A stretch of DNA of 64,000 nt from Cedecea neteri (GCF_000757825.1 NZ_CP009451.1:2356001-2420000); one strand, 5' to 3'; shown: positions 43,761 through 60,538, counted from the stretch's first letter. Numbers and translations: made by a program. The notes: generated by a model not told the origin, from the sequence alone.

Positions 43761-44126
43761 TTATTTAACTTCAACTTCAGCGCCAGCTTCTTCCAGAGAT
43801 TTTTTCAGAGCTTCTGCGTCGTCTTTGCTGATGCCTTCTTTCAGAACGGCATTCGGGGTTTCTGCCAGGTCTTTAGCTTCTTTCAGACCCAGGCCAGTTG
43901 CGCCACGAACAGCTTTGATTACGGCAACTTTGTTAGCGCCAGCAGCTTTCAGAATAACGTCGAACTCAGTTTTCTCTTCAGCAGCTTCAGCTGGGCCAGC
44001 AGCAACAGCTACAGCAGCAGCAGCAGAAACACCGAATTTTTCTTCCATTGCAGAGATCAGTTCTACAACGTCCATTACGGACATAGCGGATACTGCTTCA
44101 ATGATTTGATCTTTAGTGATAGACAT
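43761..44126 (-). CDS. rplL: Ribosomal protein L7/L12
   Basis: The multi-copy stalk protein that recruits translation factors. The 121 residues have the N-terminal dimer domain ([24 protein letters not shown]), an Ala-rich hinge (about residues 35-52) and the compact C-terminal domain that ends [13 protein letters not shown]. It follows rplJ by 66 bases, and its synthesis is controlled through the L10 leader. Confidence 0.98.
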   Translation of the reverse strand: MSITKDQIIEAVSAMSVMDVVELISAMEEKFGVSAAAAVAVAAGPAEAAEEKTEFDVILKAAGANKVAVIKAVRGATGLGLKEAKDLAETPNAVLKEGISKDDAEALKKSLEEAGAEVEVK

Positions 44127-44192
44127 TTAAATTGTTCCTGAATATCAGAATAAGTTTATACGTAAGCGAATACTTGATAAAGAAAACTGCGA

Positions 44193-44690
44193 TTAAGCAG
44201 CTTCTTTTGCATCGCGTACAGCAGCCAGAGTACGAACCAGTTTGCCAGCCGAAGCTTCTTTCATGGTTGCCATCAGGCGTGCAATTGCTTCTTCGTAGGT
44301 CGGCAGAGTTGCCAGGCGGTCGATTTGCGACGCCGGGATCAGCTCACCTTCAAAGGCAGCGGCTTTGACCTCAAATTTTGCATTCGCTTTAGCGAAATCT
44401 TTGAACAGACGAGCAGCAGCGCCCGGGTGTTCCATAGAATATGCAATCAGGGTCGGACCAACGAACGCGTCTTTCAGGCACTCAAACTGAGTACCCTCAA
44501 CAACACGGCGCAGCAAGGTGTTGCGAACAACACGCATGTAAACGCCGGCTTCGCGACCTGCTTTACGCAGTTCGGTCATTTTATCTACAGTAACGCCGCG
44601 GGAATCCGCAACTACTGCAGACAGCGCGCCTTTGGCTACTTCGCTGACTTCAGCAACAATCGCTTGTTTGTCTTGAAGATTTAAAGCCAT
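44193..44690 (-). CDS. rplJ: Ribosomal protein L10
   Basis: The base of the ribosomal stalk, carrying L7/L12 dimers on its C-terminal helix. From ATG 44690 ([15 protein letters not shown]) the product has 165 residues, the E. coli length. The frame opens 21 codons further upstream, but that part overlaps the known untranslated leader. It autoregulates: L10-(L7/L12)4 binds the leader and stops its own translation. Confidence 0.97.
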   Translation of the reverse strand: MALNLQDKQAIVAEVSEVAKGALSAVVADSRGVTVDKMTELRKAGREAGVYMRVVRNTLLRRVVEGTQFECLKDAFVGPTLIAYSMEHPGAAARLFKDFAKANAKFEVKAAAFEGELIPASQIDRLATLPTYEEAIARLMATMKEASAGKLVRTLAAVRDAKEAA

Positions 44691-44940
44691 TAGCTTTTGC
44701 TCCTGGGTTTTAGCCGGGACAGAAGTCCCGAAACTCACTTCGCGCTTAACCACAATGGAAAAACGCGTCTACATACGGTGAGCAGAAACAAGCTAAAGAC
44801 TATCTAAAAATATTCTTCAGGTTCTGTCACCGTCTACGCAGGCAATTAAGTCTCTTGCGAAACACCTGCGGTCTTGGACGGAGGCCTGGATAAGGCCAGG
44901 CTCCAACCGAAAATTCTTTGTGTTCTGTATTAACAGAACA
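44691..44940 (-). promoter_or_regulatory. L10 (rplJ) leader: autogenous control RNA
   Basis: The leader sequence matches the E. coli rplJ leader in its key parts: a GCCTGG...CCAGGC stem (44884-44901), the stretch CCGCAGGTGTTTCGCAAGAG, GTAGACGGTGACAGAACCTG, and CTTGTTTCTGCTCACCGTA. In E. coli L10-L7/L12 binds this region. Precise boundaries are approximate. Confidence 0.75.
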
Positions 44941-44988
44941 ACGGGCGTAAGATATTAGACTAATCTTTCGCCCGCGTAAAGGCGATTA

Positions 44989-46158
<1,170 letters not shown>

Positions 46159-46207
46159 TCAAAGAAGCTCCCCGTGAATAAACGTCTTATGTGTACGAGA
46201 CACATAA

Positions 46208-46252
46208 AAACAAAAGGCGCGAAATTGTATGCCAATTTCGCGCCCTGTGCAA
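46208..46252 (-). promoter_or_regulatory. Combined nusG terminator and rplK promoter
   Basis: GGCGCGAAATTG (46216-46227) and CAATTTCGCGCC (46233-46244) form a 12-bp stem followed on the minus strand by TTTTGTTTTT, a terminator. The same DNA holds -35 TTGCAC (46247-46252) and -10 TACAAT (46224-46229), 17 bases apart. The L11-operon promoter therefore overlaps the terminator of secE-nusG. Confidence 0.82.
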
Positions 46253-46282
46253 TCAATAATCGCTGCTTAAACGATCAAATTA

Positions 46283-46828
46283 TCAGGCTTTCTCAACCTG
46301 AGCAAAATCCAGTTCAACCGGCGTTGCACGTCCAAAGATGGAAACGGAAACCTTCAGGCGGCTCTTCTCGTAATCCACTTCTTCCACTACACCGTTGAAG
46401 TCCGCAAACGGACCATCGCTAACGCGTACCATTTCACCTGGTTCGAACAGCGTTTTCGGACGCGGCTTGTCACCCACCTGCTGCAGGCGGTTCATGATCG
46501 CATCAACTTCTTTATCGCTGATTGGTGCTGGGCGATCGGAAGTCCCACCGATGAAACCCATTACGCGAGGAACGCTACGCACCAGGTGCCAGCTTGCGTC
46601 GTTCATCACCATCTGGACCAGAACGTAGCCAGGGAAGAATTTACGTTCGCTTTTACGACGTTGGCCGCCACGGATTTCAACAACCTCTTCGGTTGGAACC
46701 ATGACTTCGCCAAACAGCTCTTCCATGTTGTGGAGTTTGATATGTTCGCGCAGCGACGTGGCTACACGACCTTCAAAACCGGAAAACGCCTGAACGACGT
46801 ACCAACGCTTTTTAGGGGCTTCAGACAT
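46283..46828 (-). CDS. nusG: Transcription termination/antitermination protein NusG
   Basis: It binds the beta-prime clamp, increases elongation rate, and couples polymerase to Rho or to ribosome protein S10. The 181 residues match E. coli. The NGN domain has [17 protein letters not shown] at the start, and the C-terminal KOW domain has [24 protein letters not shown] (about residues 126-150). It starts one base after the secE stop, so the two are translationally linked. Confidence 0.98.
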   Translation of the reverse strand: MSEAPKKRWYVVQAFSGFEGRVATSLREHIKLHNMEELFGEVMVPTEEVVEIRGGQRRKSERKFFPGYVLVQMVMNDASWHLVRSVPRVMGFIGGTSDRPAPISDKEVDAIMNRLQQVGDKPRPKTLFEPGEMVRVSDGPFADFNGVVEEVDYEKSRLKVSVSIFGRATPVELDFAQVEKA

Positions 46829-46829
46829 C

Positions 46830-47213
46830 TCAGAACCTCAGGCCAGTAATAAAAGATACCAGGCGGACCAGAATACCATCCAGCCCCCACAAAATCAGTG
46901 ACATCACAGCGGTAACCGCGGCCACGATTAAAGTGGTGTGCAGAGTTTCCTGGCGAGTAGGCCAAATCACCTTGCGTACTTCAGTTCTCGCTTCGCGAGC
47001 AAAGGCTACGGTTGCTTTGCCTTTTACCGTCAGCAGTGCAACACCACCTGCCGCTGCAATCAGAATTACCACAGCCAGTGCACGAAGCGGCAGAGTGATA
47101 TCACGATAAATGTAGTTGCCCACGATTGCCACGAGCAGCAAAACGACTACTGCCAGCCACTTCATCGCTTCGAGGCCACGCCCGCTCCCTTGAGCTTCGG
47201 TATTCGCACTCAT
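46830..47213 (-). CDS. secE: Preprotein translocase subunit SecE
   Basis: A membrane subunit of SecYEG. The 127 residues have three transmembrane helices (about 17-36, 43-63 and 93-112) and the essential cytosolic motif [17 protein letters not shown] before the last one. Start chosen at 47213 ([13 protein letters not shown]), matching E. coli; an ATG five codons upstream is less likely. Confidence 0.97.
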   Translation of the reverse strand: MSANTEAQGSGRGLEAMKWLAVVVLLLVAIVGNYIYRDITLPLRALAVVILIAAAGGVALLTVKGKATVAFAREARTEVRKVIWPTRQETLHTTLIVAAVTAVMSLILWGLDGILVRLVSFITGLRF

Positions 47214-47389
47214 AAACCAACCTGTCACAATAAATCAGACAAACATTTTTGCCCCGCGCAGGCGAGGCAACCAAACCGAATGGCCCTTTTCAGGCGCTAT
47301 CCGGCATAAACGCCATCTTCAGAGCCTGTCTCAGCAATGATTATCGGTAAAAAATCACTGATGAGCCAGGTTCTGGTTCGAAAGCGTAC

Positions 47390-47412
47390 AAAAAGGGCAT
47401 CAAATGATGCCC
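47390..47412 (-). terminator. tuf operon terminator
   Basis: GGGCATC (47395-47401) and GATGCCC (47406-47412) form a stem followed on the minus strand by TTTTTGT. It ends the tRNA-tuf transcript before secE. The rest of the 47214-47389 gap should hold the secE promoter; no gene seen. Confidence 0.85.
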
Positions 47413-47446
47413 TCTTCTTGCGCATTGCGTCAAATGTTATCAGCGA

Positions 47447-48667
<1,221 letters not shown>

Positions 48668-48743
48668 TCACCACATCAACCAGGCATATGCCTGAATTAG
48701 CTGAATGCATTAACAGAAGAGAAACAGGGAGGAGATAAAGAAG

Positions 48744-48819
48744 TGGTGCTGATAGGCAGATTCGAACTGCCGACCTCACCCTTACCAAGGGTGCGCTCTA
48801 CCAACTGAGCTATATCAGC
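48744..48819 (-). tRNA. thrT: tRNA-Thr(GGT)
   Basis: 76 bases including CCA, cloverleaf matching E. coli thrT, with anticodon loop TTGGTAA. Fourth and last tRNA of the thrU-tyrU-glyT-thrT-tufB transcript, 112 bases before tuf. Confidence 0.97.
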
Positions 48820-48828
48820 ACATCTTGT

Positions 48829-48903
<75 letters not shown>

Positions 48904-49020
48904 ATCCTGGAACTCGGCTACCTGAATCTTTCTGTACTGAATATGAGAGAAGGCCTCTCAATATTCGAGCCGACAAACTGCTTGTCTATCGTCTCGGGCT
49001 TCGCAATGCGTTGCCGAATA

Positions 49021-49105
<85 letters not shown>

Positions 49106-49117
49106 TGGGGTACTTGA

Positions 49118-49193
<76 letters not shown>

Positions 49194-49207
49194 ATCAAGT
49201 AGCGCGC

Positions 49208-49236
49208 ATTCTAGGAAGACAGAGCCGCGCATGCAA
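49208..49236 (-). promoter_or_regulatory. Promoter of the thrU-tyrU-glyT-thrT-tufB operon
   Basis: On the minus strand TTGCAT (-35, 49231-49236) and TAGAAT (-10, 49208-49213) are 17 bases apart. A GCGCGC discriminator follows, the mark of stringently controlled stable-RNA promoters. A-rich DNA just upstream could act as an UP element or Fis region. Confidence 0.88.
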
Positions 49237-49408
49237 CAAAAAAATTGCATAAAATGCACTACCGCTCACATTTTGTGCTAGATCTCGAAAATATGATGGC
49301 TAAAGCACCAATTGAGAACAAATTTCCATCATTACCGCCTGCCATATTGCCTGACCCGACGTTTTGTTATTGTAGAATGGCAATCGTGAGTCCTGAAAGG
49401 GGCTAGTT

Positions 49409-49444
49409 ATGCAACGATTACTTGCAGACCTCTCTTTTACCTAA
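49409..49444 (+). CDS. Possible 11-residue leader peptide upstream of coaA
   Basis: ATG at 49409, preceded by GAAAGGGG as a good ribosome-binding site, opens a frame reading MQRLLADLSFT and then TAA. A hairpin (GTGATGTATT with AATACGTCAC, 49452-49461 and 49468-49477) and a T run at about 49487-49492 follow directly, in the style of an attenuator. A TAGAAT -10 lies at 49373-49378, 31 bases upstream. Nothing in the peptide points to a particular effector. Expression is unproven and chance is possible. Confidence 0.35.
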   Translation: MQRLLADLSFT

Positions 49445-49641
49445 GCGTAACGTGATGTATTCGCCGTAATACGTCACTGCTGTTGATTTTTTCTTATCGT
49501 TCTCTCCATTCCGGTGTTACCCTCCTGCCCACTATTGAAAAGTTAAATACGCTGCATACTTTTGATGCACTACGTTTGATTTCATGCGTTAGAGAATGCA
49601 GTGCGTAAATTTTGTCCTGAATTACAGGCAGAAGCATGCTT

Positions 49642-50595
49642 ATGAGTAATAAAGAGCAAATGTTGGCAACGACCCCATATCTACAATTTGACCGGAGCCA
49701 GTGGGCGGCTTTGCGTGACTCAGTCCCCATGACGCTAACCGAAGGGGAAATAGCCCGGTTAAAAGGCATTAACGAAGACCTCTCCCTGGAAGAAGTGGCC
49801 GAGATTTATCTGCCGCTGTCTCGCCTGCTCAATTTTTATATCAGTTCAAACCTGCGGCGCCAGGCGGTACTCGAGCAGTTCCTTGGCACAAACGGACAAC
49901 GCATTCCCTATGTCATTAGTATTGCGGGCAGTGTGGCGGTCGGGAAGAGCACTACAGCTCGCGTACTGCAGGCTTTGCTGAGCCGCTGGCCTGAGCATCG
50001 CCGGGTTGAGCTGATTACCACTGATGGCTTCCTTCATCCAAATAAAGTGCTCAAAGAGCGCAATTTGATGAAGAAGAAAGGCTTCCCGCAATCCTATGAT
50101 ATGCATCGCCTGGTGAAGTTTGTCTCTGATATCAAATCTGGCGCAACCAATGTGACAGCGCCGGTTTACTCACATCTCGTGTATGACGTGATTCCTGACG
50201 GTGACAAGATAGTTGCCCAGCCGGATATATTAATCCTGGAAGGATTGAACGTTTTGCAAAGCGGAATGGATTATCCGCACGATCCGCATCATGTATTTGT
50301 TTCGGATTTTGTGGATTTTTCTATTTATGTCGATGCGCCGGAAGAGTTATTACAAAACTGGTATATCAATCGTTTCCTGAAATTCCGGGAAGGCGCTTTT
50401 ACCGATCCAAATTCTTATTTCCATAGCTATGCAAAACTTTCTCAGGATGAAGCTGTGAATATTGCCATGCAGTTATGGAAAGAGATTAATCTGTTGAATT
50501 TACAGCAGAACATATTACCCACACGCGATCGCGCAAGCTTAATAATGACAAAAAGTGCTAATCATGCCGTTGACTGCGTTAAGCTGAGAAAATAA
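49642..50595 (+). CDS. coaA: Pantothenate kinase (type I)
   Basis: It phosphorylates pantothenate, the rate-setting step of CoA synthesis, and is inhibited by CoA. The 317 residues (E. coli 316) include the Walker A loop GSVAVGKST near residue 100, TTDGFLHPN and the [11 protein letters not shown] strand. Two in-frame ATGs are close: 49636 and 49642. The second gives MSNKEQM, matching the E. coli start (MSIKEQ). It stands alone on the plus strand, between the tRNA cluster and birA, with an unusual 450-base upstream region containing a short ORF and hairpin. Confidence 0.95.
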   Translation: MSNKEQMLATTPYLQFDRSQWAALRDSVPMTLTEGEIARLKGINEDLSLEEVAEIYLPLSRLLNFYISSNLRRQAVLEQFLGTNGQRIPYVISIAGSVAVGKSTTARVLQALLSRWPEHRRVELITTDGFLHPNKVLKERNLMKKKGFPQSYDMHRLVKFVSDIKSGATNVTAPVYSHLVYDVIPDGDKIVAQPDILILEGLNVLQSGMDYPHDPHHVFVSDFVDFSIYVDAPEELLQNWYINRFLKFREGAFTDPNSYFHSYAKLSQDEAVNIAMQLWKEINLLNLQQNILPTRDRASLIMTKSANHAVDCVKLRK

Positions 50596-50622
50596 TAAGG
50601 CGAGGGGGAAATCCCCCTCTCT

Positions 50623-51585
50623 TTAATTCACACCGCGCAGGGAAATTTCACCGCCAACCCAAGACTTTATTACGCCATCCTGTTCCAGCAATAATCCCCC
50701 CTGCTCGTTGATCCCGCGAGAAATACCATAAATCTCACGTTCACCGATAATGAGCTTTACCGGACGATGAATAAAATTATCCAGCTTTTCCCAGCGAGGC
50801 AGAAACGGTACCAGACTTTCCTGCTCAAATAGCTGCAGCGCCGCACGAAGCTCCTGAATAAGCGTTATGGCCAACGTATTCCTGTCAATACGGATACCGG
50901 CTTCCTGCAGGTTAATCCAGCCCTGGTTAATCACATCTGTAGCTACGCTGCGCATCGCGAGATTAATCCCTGCTCCAATTACTATCTGTGCAGCGTCCCC
51001 CGTTTTGCCCGTGAGCTCAACCAGAATACCGGCAAGCTTGCGATCGTTGAGATAGAGGTCATTTGGCCATTTAACTCTGACCTCTTCGGCACCAAGCCTC
51101 TGCAATACTTCGGCCATTACGATGCCAATAACAAGGCTGAGACCAATTGCCGCCGCGGGTCCCTGCTCCAGACGCCAGTACATGGACAGATAAAGATTTG
51201 CCCCAAAGGGGGAAAACCACTGGCGACCTCGTCTGCCACGCCCAGCCTGCTGGTATTCGGCTATACAGGCATCACCGGACTGAAGGGTGCTGAGGCGATC
51301 GAGCAGGTACTGATTGGTCGAATCAATCACCGGTAGCACAGCTACTGTACCACTATCGATTTGCGACTTAATGAAGCTTTCATCCAGCAGCTGGATGGGC
51401 TCCGGCAAGCTGTAGCCTTTGCCCGGAACGGTGAAAACATCAATACCCCAGTCTCTCAACGTTTGAACATGCTTATTAATCGCGGCACGGCTCATGCCTA
51501 ATTGCTCACCCAGATGCTCGCCGGAATGAAACTCGCCGTCTGCAAGAATACTGATTAACGTTAACGGAACTCGATTATCTTTCAT
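50623..51585 (-). CDS. birA: Biotin-protein ligase / biotin operon repressor BirA
   Basis: It joins biotin to the BCCP subunit of acetyl-CoA carboxylase and, as a dimer with biotinyl-AMP, represses the bio operon. The 320 residues (E. coli 321) have an N-terminal winged helix ([22 protein letters not shown], residues about 18-40), the adenylate loop GRGRRGRQW (about 114-122) and [19 protein letters not shown] with the catalytic Lys. Its ATG overlaps the murB TGA, so the two are co-translated. Confidence 0.96.
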   Translation of the reverse strand: MKDNRVPLTLISILADGEFHSGEHLGEQLGMSRAAINKHVQTLRDWGIDVFTVPGKGYSLPEPIQLLDESFIKSQIDSGTVAVLPVIDSTNQYLLDRLSTLQSGDACIAEYQQAGRGRRGRQWFSPFGANLYLSMYWRLEQGPAAAIGLSLVIGIVMAEVLQRLGAEEVRVKWPNDLYLNDRKLAGILVELTGKTGDAAQIVIGAGINLAMRSVATDVINQGWINLQEAGIRIDRNTLAITLIQELRAALQLFEQESLVPFLPRWEKLDNFIHRPVKLIIGEREIYGISRGINEQGGLLLEQDGVIKSWVGGEISLRGVN

Positions 51586-52610
51586 GCGATAGTCTCCACG
51601 GCGCTGACTTCACCTTTACCGCCCATAAAACGAACCTCAGGCTCAAGCCAGACATCAAACTTTTCTCCGACTCGCTGGCGAATATAATGAGCGAGGGCAA
51701 TTACATCCGAGCTGCTTGCCTCATCTTCATTAATAATAACAAGGGCCTGCTGCTGATGAACCGCCGCGCCACCGATGCGATGGCCCTTGAGCTGGCATTG
51801 ATCGATCAGCCAGCCAGCAGCAAGCTTAACGCTAGCGTCAGGTTGCGGATAATGAGGCACGTTCGCCACGTTGGAAATCAGTTTTTCTGCCTGTTCGGCA
51901 CTAATAACGGGGTTTTTGAAGAAACTACCGGCATTACCATTCACTTTAGGATCGGGCAGCTTCGAGGTTCTCATAGTGCAGACGCTTTCAAAAATCTGCT
52001 GAGGCGTAACGGTAGCCGGATCTAATTTAGTCAGATCACCATAGTTGAGCACAGGCATCCATGCTTTCGGCAGGCGGTAACCTACAGCAACAATCGCGAA
52101 GCGATCCTGATAGTCATGTTTGAAGATACTGTCACGGTAGCCAAAGCGGCACTCTTCGTTGGTTAAACGCAACGCACGGCCGTTGCTCAGCTCAACACAA
52201 TCGACGTAATCGCAGACCTTTTTTATTTCGACCCCATATGCTCCAATGTTTTGGATTGGCGATGAGCCTGCACAACCGGGGATCAAAGCAAGATTTTCCA
52301 GACCCGGCATGCCTTGCTGGAGGGTATATTCCACGAGATTATGCCAGTTTTCACCGGCTCCGACATGCAGTAACCAGGCATCTTCAGTTTCAATCACCTG
52401 GATCCCTTTGATGCGATTAACAATCACCGTTCCCTCAAAGTCCTGCAGGAAAAGGACGTTACTGCCTTCACCCAGAATAAGAACGGGCTGCTGAGCATGC
52501 ATCGATGCTGTCCATGCTTCAGTAAGCTGTTGTACGGATTCAGCGATAACTATACGTTCAGCCGTTGCCTGAATACCAAAGGTATTGAAGGGTTTAAGAG
52601 AGGAGTTCAT
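51582..52610 (-). CDS. murB: UDP-N-acetylenolpyruvoylglucosamine reductase
   Basis: A flavoenzyme that reduces enolpyruvyl-UDP-GlcNAc to UDP-MurNAc in peptidoglycan synthesis. The 342 residues from ATG 52610 ([13 protein letters not shown]) equal E. coli MurB. It has the FAD-site [28 protein letters not shown] and the catalytic Ser in [10 protein letters not shown] (near 229). A longer start at 52619 (MADMNSS) is possible. It lies directly downstream of an rRNA operon, as murB does downstream of E. coli rrnB. Confidence 0.95.
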   Translation of the reverse strand: MNSSLKPFNTFGIQATAERIVIAESVQQLTEAWTASMHAQQPVLILGEGSNVLFLQDFEGTVIVNRIKGIQVIETEDAWLLHVGAGENWHNLVEYTLQQGMPGLENLALIPGCAGSSPIQNIGAYGVEIKKVCDYVDCVELSNGRALRLTNEECRFGYRDSIFKHDYQDRFAIVAVGYRLPKAWMPVLNYGDLTKLDPATVTPQQIFESVCTMRTSKLPDPKVNGNAGSFFKNPVISAEQAEKLISNVANVPHYPQPDASVKLAAGWLIDQCQLKGHRIGGAAVHQQQALVIINEDEASSSDVIALAHYIRQRVGEKFDVWLEPEVRFMGGKGEVSAVETIA

Positions 52611-52695
52611 GTCAGCCATTTCCCGGAATATTAACCGAAGTAGTTTACCCGATCCTACCGGGATTGGCTTGCCTGTCTCGGTATAACGCGCATAG

Positions 52696-52755
52696 CAAAA
52701 AGGCCCAGTCTTTCGACTGAGCCTTTTGTTTTATTTGATGCCTGGCAGTTCCTAC
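52696..52755 (-). terminator. Distal (T2) terminator of the second rRNA operon, with a relic of the 5S 3' end
   Basis: GGCCCAGTC TTTC GACTGAGCC (52702-52723) is followed by A-rich DNA on the exit side. Just before it in transcription order lies GGAACTGCCAGGCATCAAAT (52734-52753), a second copy of the 5S 3' end. The stem equals the proximal terminator of the first operon. Confidence 0.85.
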
Positions 52756-52808
52756 AGTACTCGTATCATCCTGATACTCGCCCCTTTGGGGCCGCCGCAG
52801 GCGGCGTT

Positions 52809-52831
52809 CAAACGTGTTCCCGACACGTTTG
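52809..52831 (-). other. Conserved-loop hairpin between T1 and T2 of the second rRNA operon
   Basis: CAAACGTGT pairs perfectly with ACACGTTTG (9 bp) around a loop that reads CGGGA in the transcript. The same loop with another stem is found in the first operon. A second shared stem, GCCGCC/GGCGGC, lies next to it in both. Confidence 0.75.
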
Positions 52832-52876
52832 TCGCATGCCCATGCTCGTGCAGATAATTTCCTGATATCACATAAA

Positions 52877-52918
52877 CAAAAAACCCCAGCCGTCAGGCTG
52901 AGGTTTTTTGTTTTATTT
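52877..52918 (-). terminator. Proximal (T1) terminator of the second rRNA operon
   Basis: AACCCCAGCC and GGCTGAGGTT form a stem (52882-52905) with T- and A-rich flanks, directly after the 5S gene. The sequence equals the distal terminator of the first operon. Confidence 0.88.
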
Positions 52919-52919
52919 G

Positions 52920-53039
52920 ATGCCTGGCAGTTCCCTACTCTCGCATGGGGAGACCCCACACTACCATCGGCGCTACGGCGTTTCACTTCTGAGTTCGGCA
53001 TGGGGTCAGGTGGGACCACCGCGCTACGGCCGCCAGGCA
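52920..53039 (-). rRNA. rrf: 5S ribosomal RNA
   Basis: 120 bases, no difference noticed from the copy at 13107-13226. Last gene of the second rRNA operon, followed by T1. Confidence 0.97.
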
Positions 53040-53147
53040 AATTCTGTTATTGACCGTCATGCATCCGCATAACCATCAATCTAATCCTGAACTAAGCTGA
53101 AAATTTACTCTTCTCTCTAAATTCTCTCAAAACACCTTCGGTGTTGT

Positions 53148-56056
<2,909 letters not shown>

Positions 56057-56193
56057 TCACAACCCGAAGATGTCTCGTGAGACACCATCGCTGTTGCGAA
56101 AATTTGAGAGACTCGAACATGTCTTAACCCCATCCCTTATTACGGAGGAATGAGACGACATGTCGTTTCAATTTTCAGCTTGTTCCGGATTGT

Positions 56194-56202
56194 TAAAGAG
56201 CA
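56194..56202 (-). promoter_or_regulatory. boxA in the 16S-23S spacer of the second rRNA operon
   Basis: TGCTCTTTA lies between tRNA-Ala and 23S, in the same place as in the first operon. Confidence 0.75.
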
Positions 56203-56261
56203 AATACTTCGCAGCACACCGTTGCCGGTACACTCTGAAGTAGTTTTGGTGCATGAAATGA

Positions 56262-56337
56262 TGGTGGAGCTAAGCGGGATCGAACCGCTGACCTCCTGCG
56301 TGCAAGGCAGGCGCTCTCCCAGCTGAGCTATAGCCCC
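56262..56337 (-). tRNA. alaT: tRNA-Ala(TGC)
   Basis: 76 bases including CCA, starting GGGGCTATAGCTCAGCTGG, anticodon loop CTTGCAC. Second tRNA of the Ile-Ala spacer type, 113 bases after tRNA-Ile. Confidence 0.97.
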
Positions 56338-56399
56338 ATCGATTTCGTAAAACCTTTGATTACCGTTAATTTTCATCTGGTCAAGGCGCAACTTAGCGA

Positions 56400-56417
56400 C
56401 GCATACTTAAGTATGCG
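56400..56417. repeat. Perfect 18-base palindrome between tRNA-Ile and tRNA-Ala
   Basis: CGCATACTTAAGTATGCG is fully self-complementary. It lies in a 113-base tRNA-tRNA spacer (56338-56450) that is longer than the E. coli ileT-alaT gap as I remember it. In RNA it could form a hairpin in the precursor; in DNA it could be a protein site. Unexplained. Confidence 0.7.
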
Positions 56418-56450
56418 AGTCTGAGGTGCAACGCAGAACAGGGGAAAATT

Positions 56451-56527
<77 letters not shown>

Positions 56528-56596
56528 ATAAGGTTTTACTGCTCGTTTTCTATCAGACAATCTGTGTGAGCACTACGCGGGTTTGTATCTTTTAGG

Positions 56597-58136
<1,540 letters not shown>

Positions 58137-58273
58137 AAAAGTGTTTGATGCTCAAAGAATTAAAACTGTTTATAAAATCAGTAGTCACTCTTCAAGACTT
58201 GATATTTTGTTGCATCCGAAGATGCTGAGATATCAATCCTGCGAGTGCCCACACAGATTGTCTGATAAATTGT

Positions 58274-58282
58274 TAAAGAGCA
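58274..58282 (-). promoter_or_regulatory. boxA in the leader of the second rRNA operon
   Basis: TGCTCTTTA before 16S. The leader is almost the same as in the first operon up to this point and then diverges. Confidence 0.8.
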
Positions 58283-58312
58283 GTGCTACTTTCTCAGTAG
58301 CGCGGGCTGTGC

Positions 58313-58340
58313 ATATTACGCTTTCCCGCTGCGTAGTCAA
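58313..58340 (-). promoter_or_regulatory. P2 promoter of the second rRNA operon
   Basis: TTGACT (58335-58340) and TAATAT (58313-58318) are 16 bases apart on the minus strand. Confidence 0.8.
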
Positions 58341-58411
58341 GCATTTATTTTTCGCTTCACTCCGCCTGACACGCCGCTTTACAAGCCGTTGTTCCGTGTC
58401 AGTGGAGGCGC

Positions 58412-58439
58412 ATTATAGGGAGTTCTTCGGCGGTGACAA
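58412..58439 (-). promoter_or_regulatory. P1 promoter of the second rRNA operon
   Basis: TTGTCA (58434-58439) and TATAAT (58412-58417) are 16 bases apart, followed by GCGCCTCCACTGACACGG. The A/T-rich block upstream (58441-58465, with AAAGTTTTTTTAAATAAA on the minus strand) looks like an UP element. The remaining gap to hemG (58466-58500) shows nothing else. Confidence 0.88.
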
Positions 58440-58500
58440 GCGTTTATTTAAAAAAACTTTCTGACCGTATTCTTTTTCGCCAACCCGCTTATTTACAACA

Positions 58501-59034
58501 CTATTTGGTGCTTAACTGCGCAATTTCATGGGCAAAACGGGCTACCTGCTGCCAATCGGTATAAACCACTTCTTTACTGGTATCCGTTTCACCGTCGGTC
58601 ATTTTCATAATTAAGCGGATCATGAAGCGGTCTAACCAACCATAACGTGGATAACGCAGCGCACCTGCAAACACGGCACAATGGTCAGGCTGCCAAACCG
58701 AGTTAAGCAAAAACTTGCGGGTGTAGGGATTTGTCTGTGGCGAACGCTTCTCTGGTTTACGGGCAACCAGGTTGACTGCGAAAAATGCACTCGCACGCTC
58801 CTTCAGCTGCAGCTGATGCTTTTTCACAAACGCCTCGACGGAAGCATGGAAATGCCCGTAGCGAATAGAGGCACCAATAATTACCCGGTCGTAGTTAGCC
58901 CAGGCGATATCCTCGCAGCGATGGAGATTCACCACATCACTCTCAACGCCCAACTCTTTCAGTTCAGAAGAGATATAGGAAGCAATCTCACGAGTTTGAC
59001 CATCTCGGGTCGAAAACAGAATTAAGGTTTTCAC
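58501..59034 (-). CDS. hemG: Menaquinone-dependent protoporphyrinogen IX dehydrogenase
   Basis: It oxidises protoporphyrinogen IX to protoporphyrin IX and passes electrons to quinones, the next-to-last haem step. The 177-residue flavodoxin-like protein (E. coli 181) starts [20 protein letters not shown] with the FMN phosphate loop, and has the long-chain insert [22 protein letters not shown]. Start chosen at GTG 59034, which has GGAG six bases upstream and matches E. coli; the frame stays open to 59133 inside trkH. It follows trkH by 11 bases and precedes the rRNA operon, as at E. coli rrnA. Confidence 0.94.
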   Translation of the reverse strand: MKTLILFSTRDGQTREIASYISSELKELGVESDVVNLHRCEDIAWANYDRVIIGASIRYGHFHASVEAFVKKHQLQLKERASAFFAVNLVARKPEKRSPQTNPYTRKFLLNSVWQPDHCAVFAGALRYPRYGWLDRFMIRLIMKMTDGETDTSKEVVYTDWQQVARFAHEIAQLSTK

Positions 59035-59045
59035 ACAGGCTCCGG

Positions 59046-60497
59046 TTACTCTCGCCAGAAAGTAGGCGTGAACAGTACTAACAGGGTAAACACTTCCAGA
59101 CGACCAAACAGCATATTCACAATCAGGATCCATTTGGCGACGGGATTCATGCTGGCAAAGTTATCGGCCACCACGCCAAGGCCGGGACCAAGGTTATTGA
59201 GCGTTGCCGCTACCGAGGCGAATGCTGAGAAGTCATCGACGCCGGTCGCGATGATGGCCAGCATACTGACAATAAACACCAGCGCATAAGCAGAGAAGAA
59301 TCCCCATACGGCTTCGAGGATTCTCTCCGGCAGGGCCCGGTTCCCAAGTTTAATGCTGTAAACCGCATTCGGATGCACCAGGCGTTTCAGCTCGCGGTTA
59401 CCTTGTTTGAACAGCAGCAGGATACGAATAACTTTCAGGCCGCCGCCGGTAGAACCCGCACAGCCCCCAATGAAAGCAGAACAAAGCAGCAATACCGGCA
59501 AGAATAGTGGCCAGCGAGCAATGCTATCCGTGGTAAAGCCTGCGGTGGTTGCCATCGATACGACCTGGAAGAAGGCCTGGTTTAAGGTCTGCCAGGCGGA
59601 CTGGTAGGTATTGTGGAACCAAAGCACCAGCGTACAGACCAGAACCAGCGATAGCTGCACGCCGATGAACATACGAAATTCCGGGTCACGCCAGTACACC
59701 TTCAGGCTGCGTCCGCTGAGCACAGCGAAGTGCAGACTATAGTTACAGCCGGAGATCAGCAGGAAGATAGCGATGATGGTATTGATTGTTGGGCTATTGA
59801 AGTAGCCCACGCTGGCGTCGTGAGTTGAGAAGCCGCCAATCGCAATAGTAGAAAAACTATGCCCGATAGCGTCAAACGCCGGCATACCGGCAAACCAAAG
59901 CGCAAGCGCGCAGGCAATCGTCAGCAGGACGTAAATAAGCCACAGCGTCTTTGCCGTTTCGGCAATTCGCGGGCGCATTTTGTTATCTTTTAGCGGCCCC
60001 GGCATTTCTGCCCGGTAGAGCTGCAACCCCCCGACGCCAAGAATAGGCAAGATGGCCACAGCCAGGACAATGATCCCCATCCCGCCGAACCATTGCAGCA
60101 TCTGACGGTAAAAGAGAATGGCGTGAGGTAAAGAATCCAGCCCCACCAGCGTTGTTGCGCCGGTGGTCGTCAGGCCAGAAAAGGACTCAAAAAAGGCGTC
60201 TGTTACCGTCAGATTCGGCCGCTCGGCGAAGACAAACGGCAGCGCACCCACGCTGCCCAGCACGGTCCAGAACAGCACAACGATCAGGAAACCCTCTTTG
60301 GGTTTTAGCTCCCTCTTCTCGCGGCGGTTAGGCCACCACAGCAGAGAGCCGATTGCCAGAGCAACGAAGAAGGTTTGGGTAAAAGCGCGGCCGGCACCAT
60401 CGCGATAGATTAGAGCCACTAAGCCGGGGAGTATCATGGTTCCGGAAAAGAGGATAACCAACAGACCAACGATTCGGGTTATGGCGCGAAAATGCAT
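59046..60497 (-). CDS. trkH: Trk potassium uptake protein TrkH
   Basis: The membrane channel of the Trk K+ uptake system; it works with cytosolic TrkA. The 483 residues equal E. coli TrkH. Four repeated pore loops supply the selectivity filter, the clearest being [13 protein letters not shown] (about residues 107-119), [13 protein letters not shown] (about 215-227), [12 protein letters not shown] (about 313-324) and [11 protein letters not shown] near 435. It lies between yigZ and hemG, in the same direction, as in E. coli. Confidence 0.97.
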   Translation of the reverse strand: MHFRAITRIVGLLVILFSGTMILPGLVALIYRDGAGRAFTQTFFVALAIGSLLWWPNRREKRELKPKEGFLIVVLFWTVLGSVGALPFVFAERPNLTVTDAFFESFSGLTTTGATTLVGLDSLPHAILFYRQMLQWFGGMGIIVLAVAILPILGVGGLQLYRAEMPGPLKDNKMRPRIAETAKTLWLIYVLLTIACALALWFAGMPAFDAIGHSFSTIAIGGFSTHDASVGYFNSPTINTIIAIFLLISGCNYSLHFAVLSGRSLKVYWRDPEFRMFIGVQLSLVLVCTLVLWFHNTYQSAWQTLNQAFFQVVSMATTAGFTTDSIARWPLFLPVLLLCSAFIGGCAGSTGGGLKVIRILLLFKQGNRELKRLVHPNAVYSIKLGNRALPERILEAVWGFFSAYALVFIVSMLAIIATGVDDFSAFASVAATLNNLGPGLGVVADNFASMNPVAKWILIVNMLFGRLEVFTLLVLFTPTFWRE

Positions 60498-60538
60498 TTC
60501 AGCCGCTTCCTTAAATATCTATAAATAACGAGGTGGGA

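Noticed and set aside
44691..44753. A 21-residue N-terminal extension of L10
   Set aside because: It lies in the untranslated L10 leader, and MALNLQDKQ is the known start.
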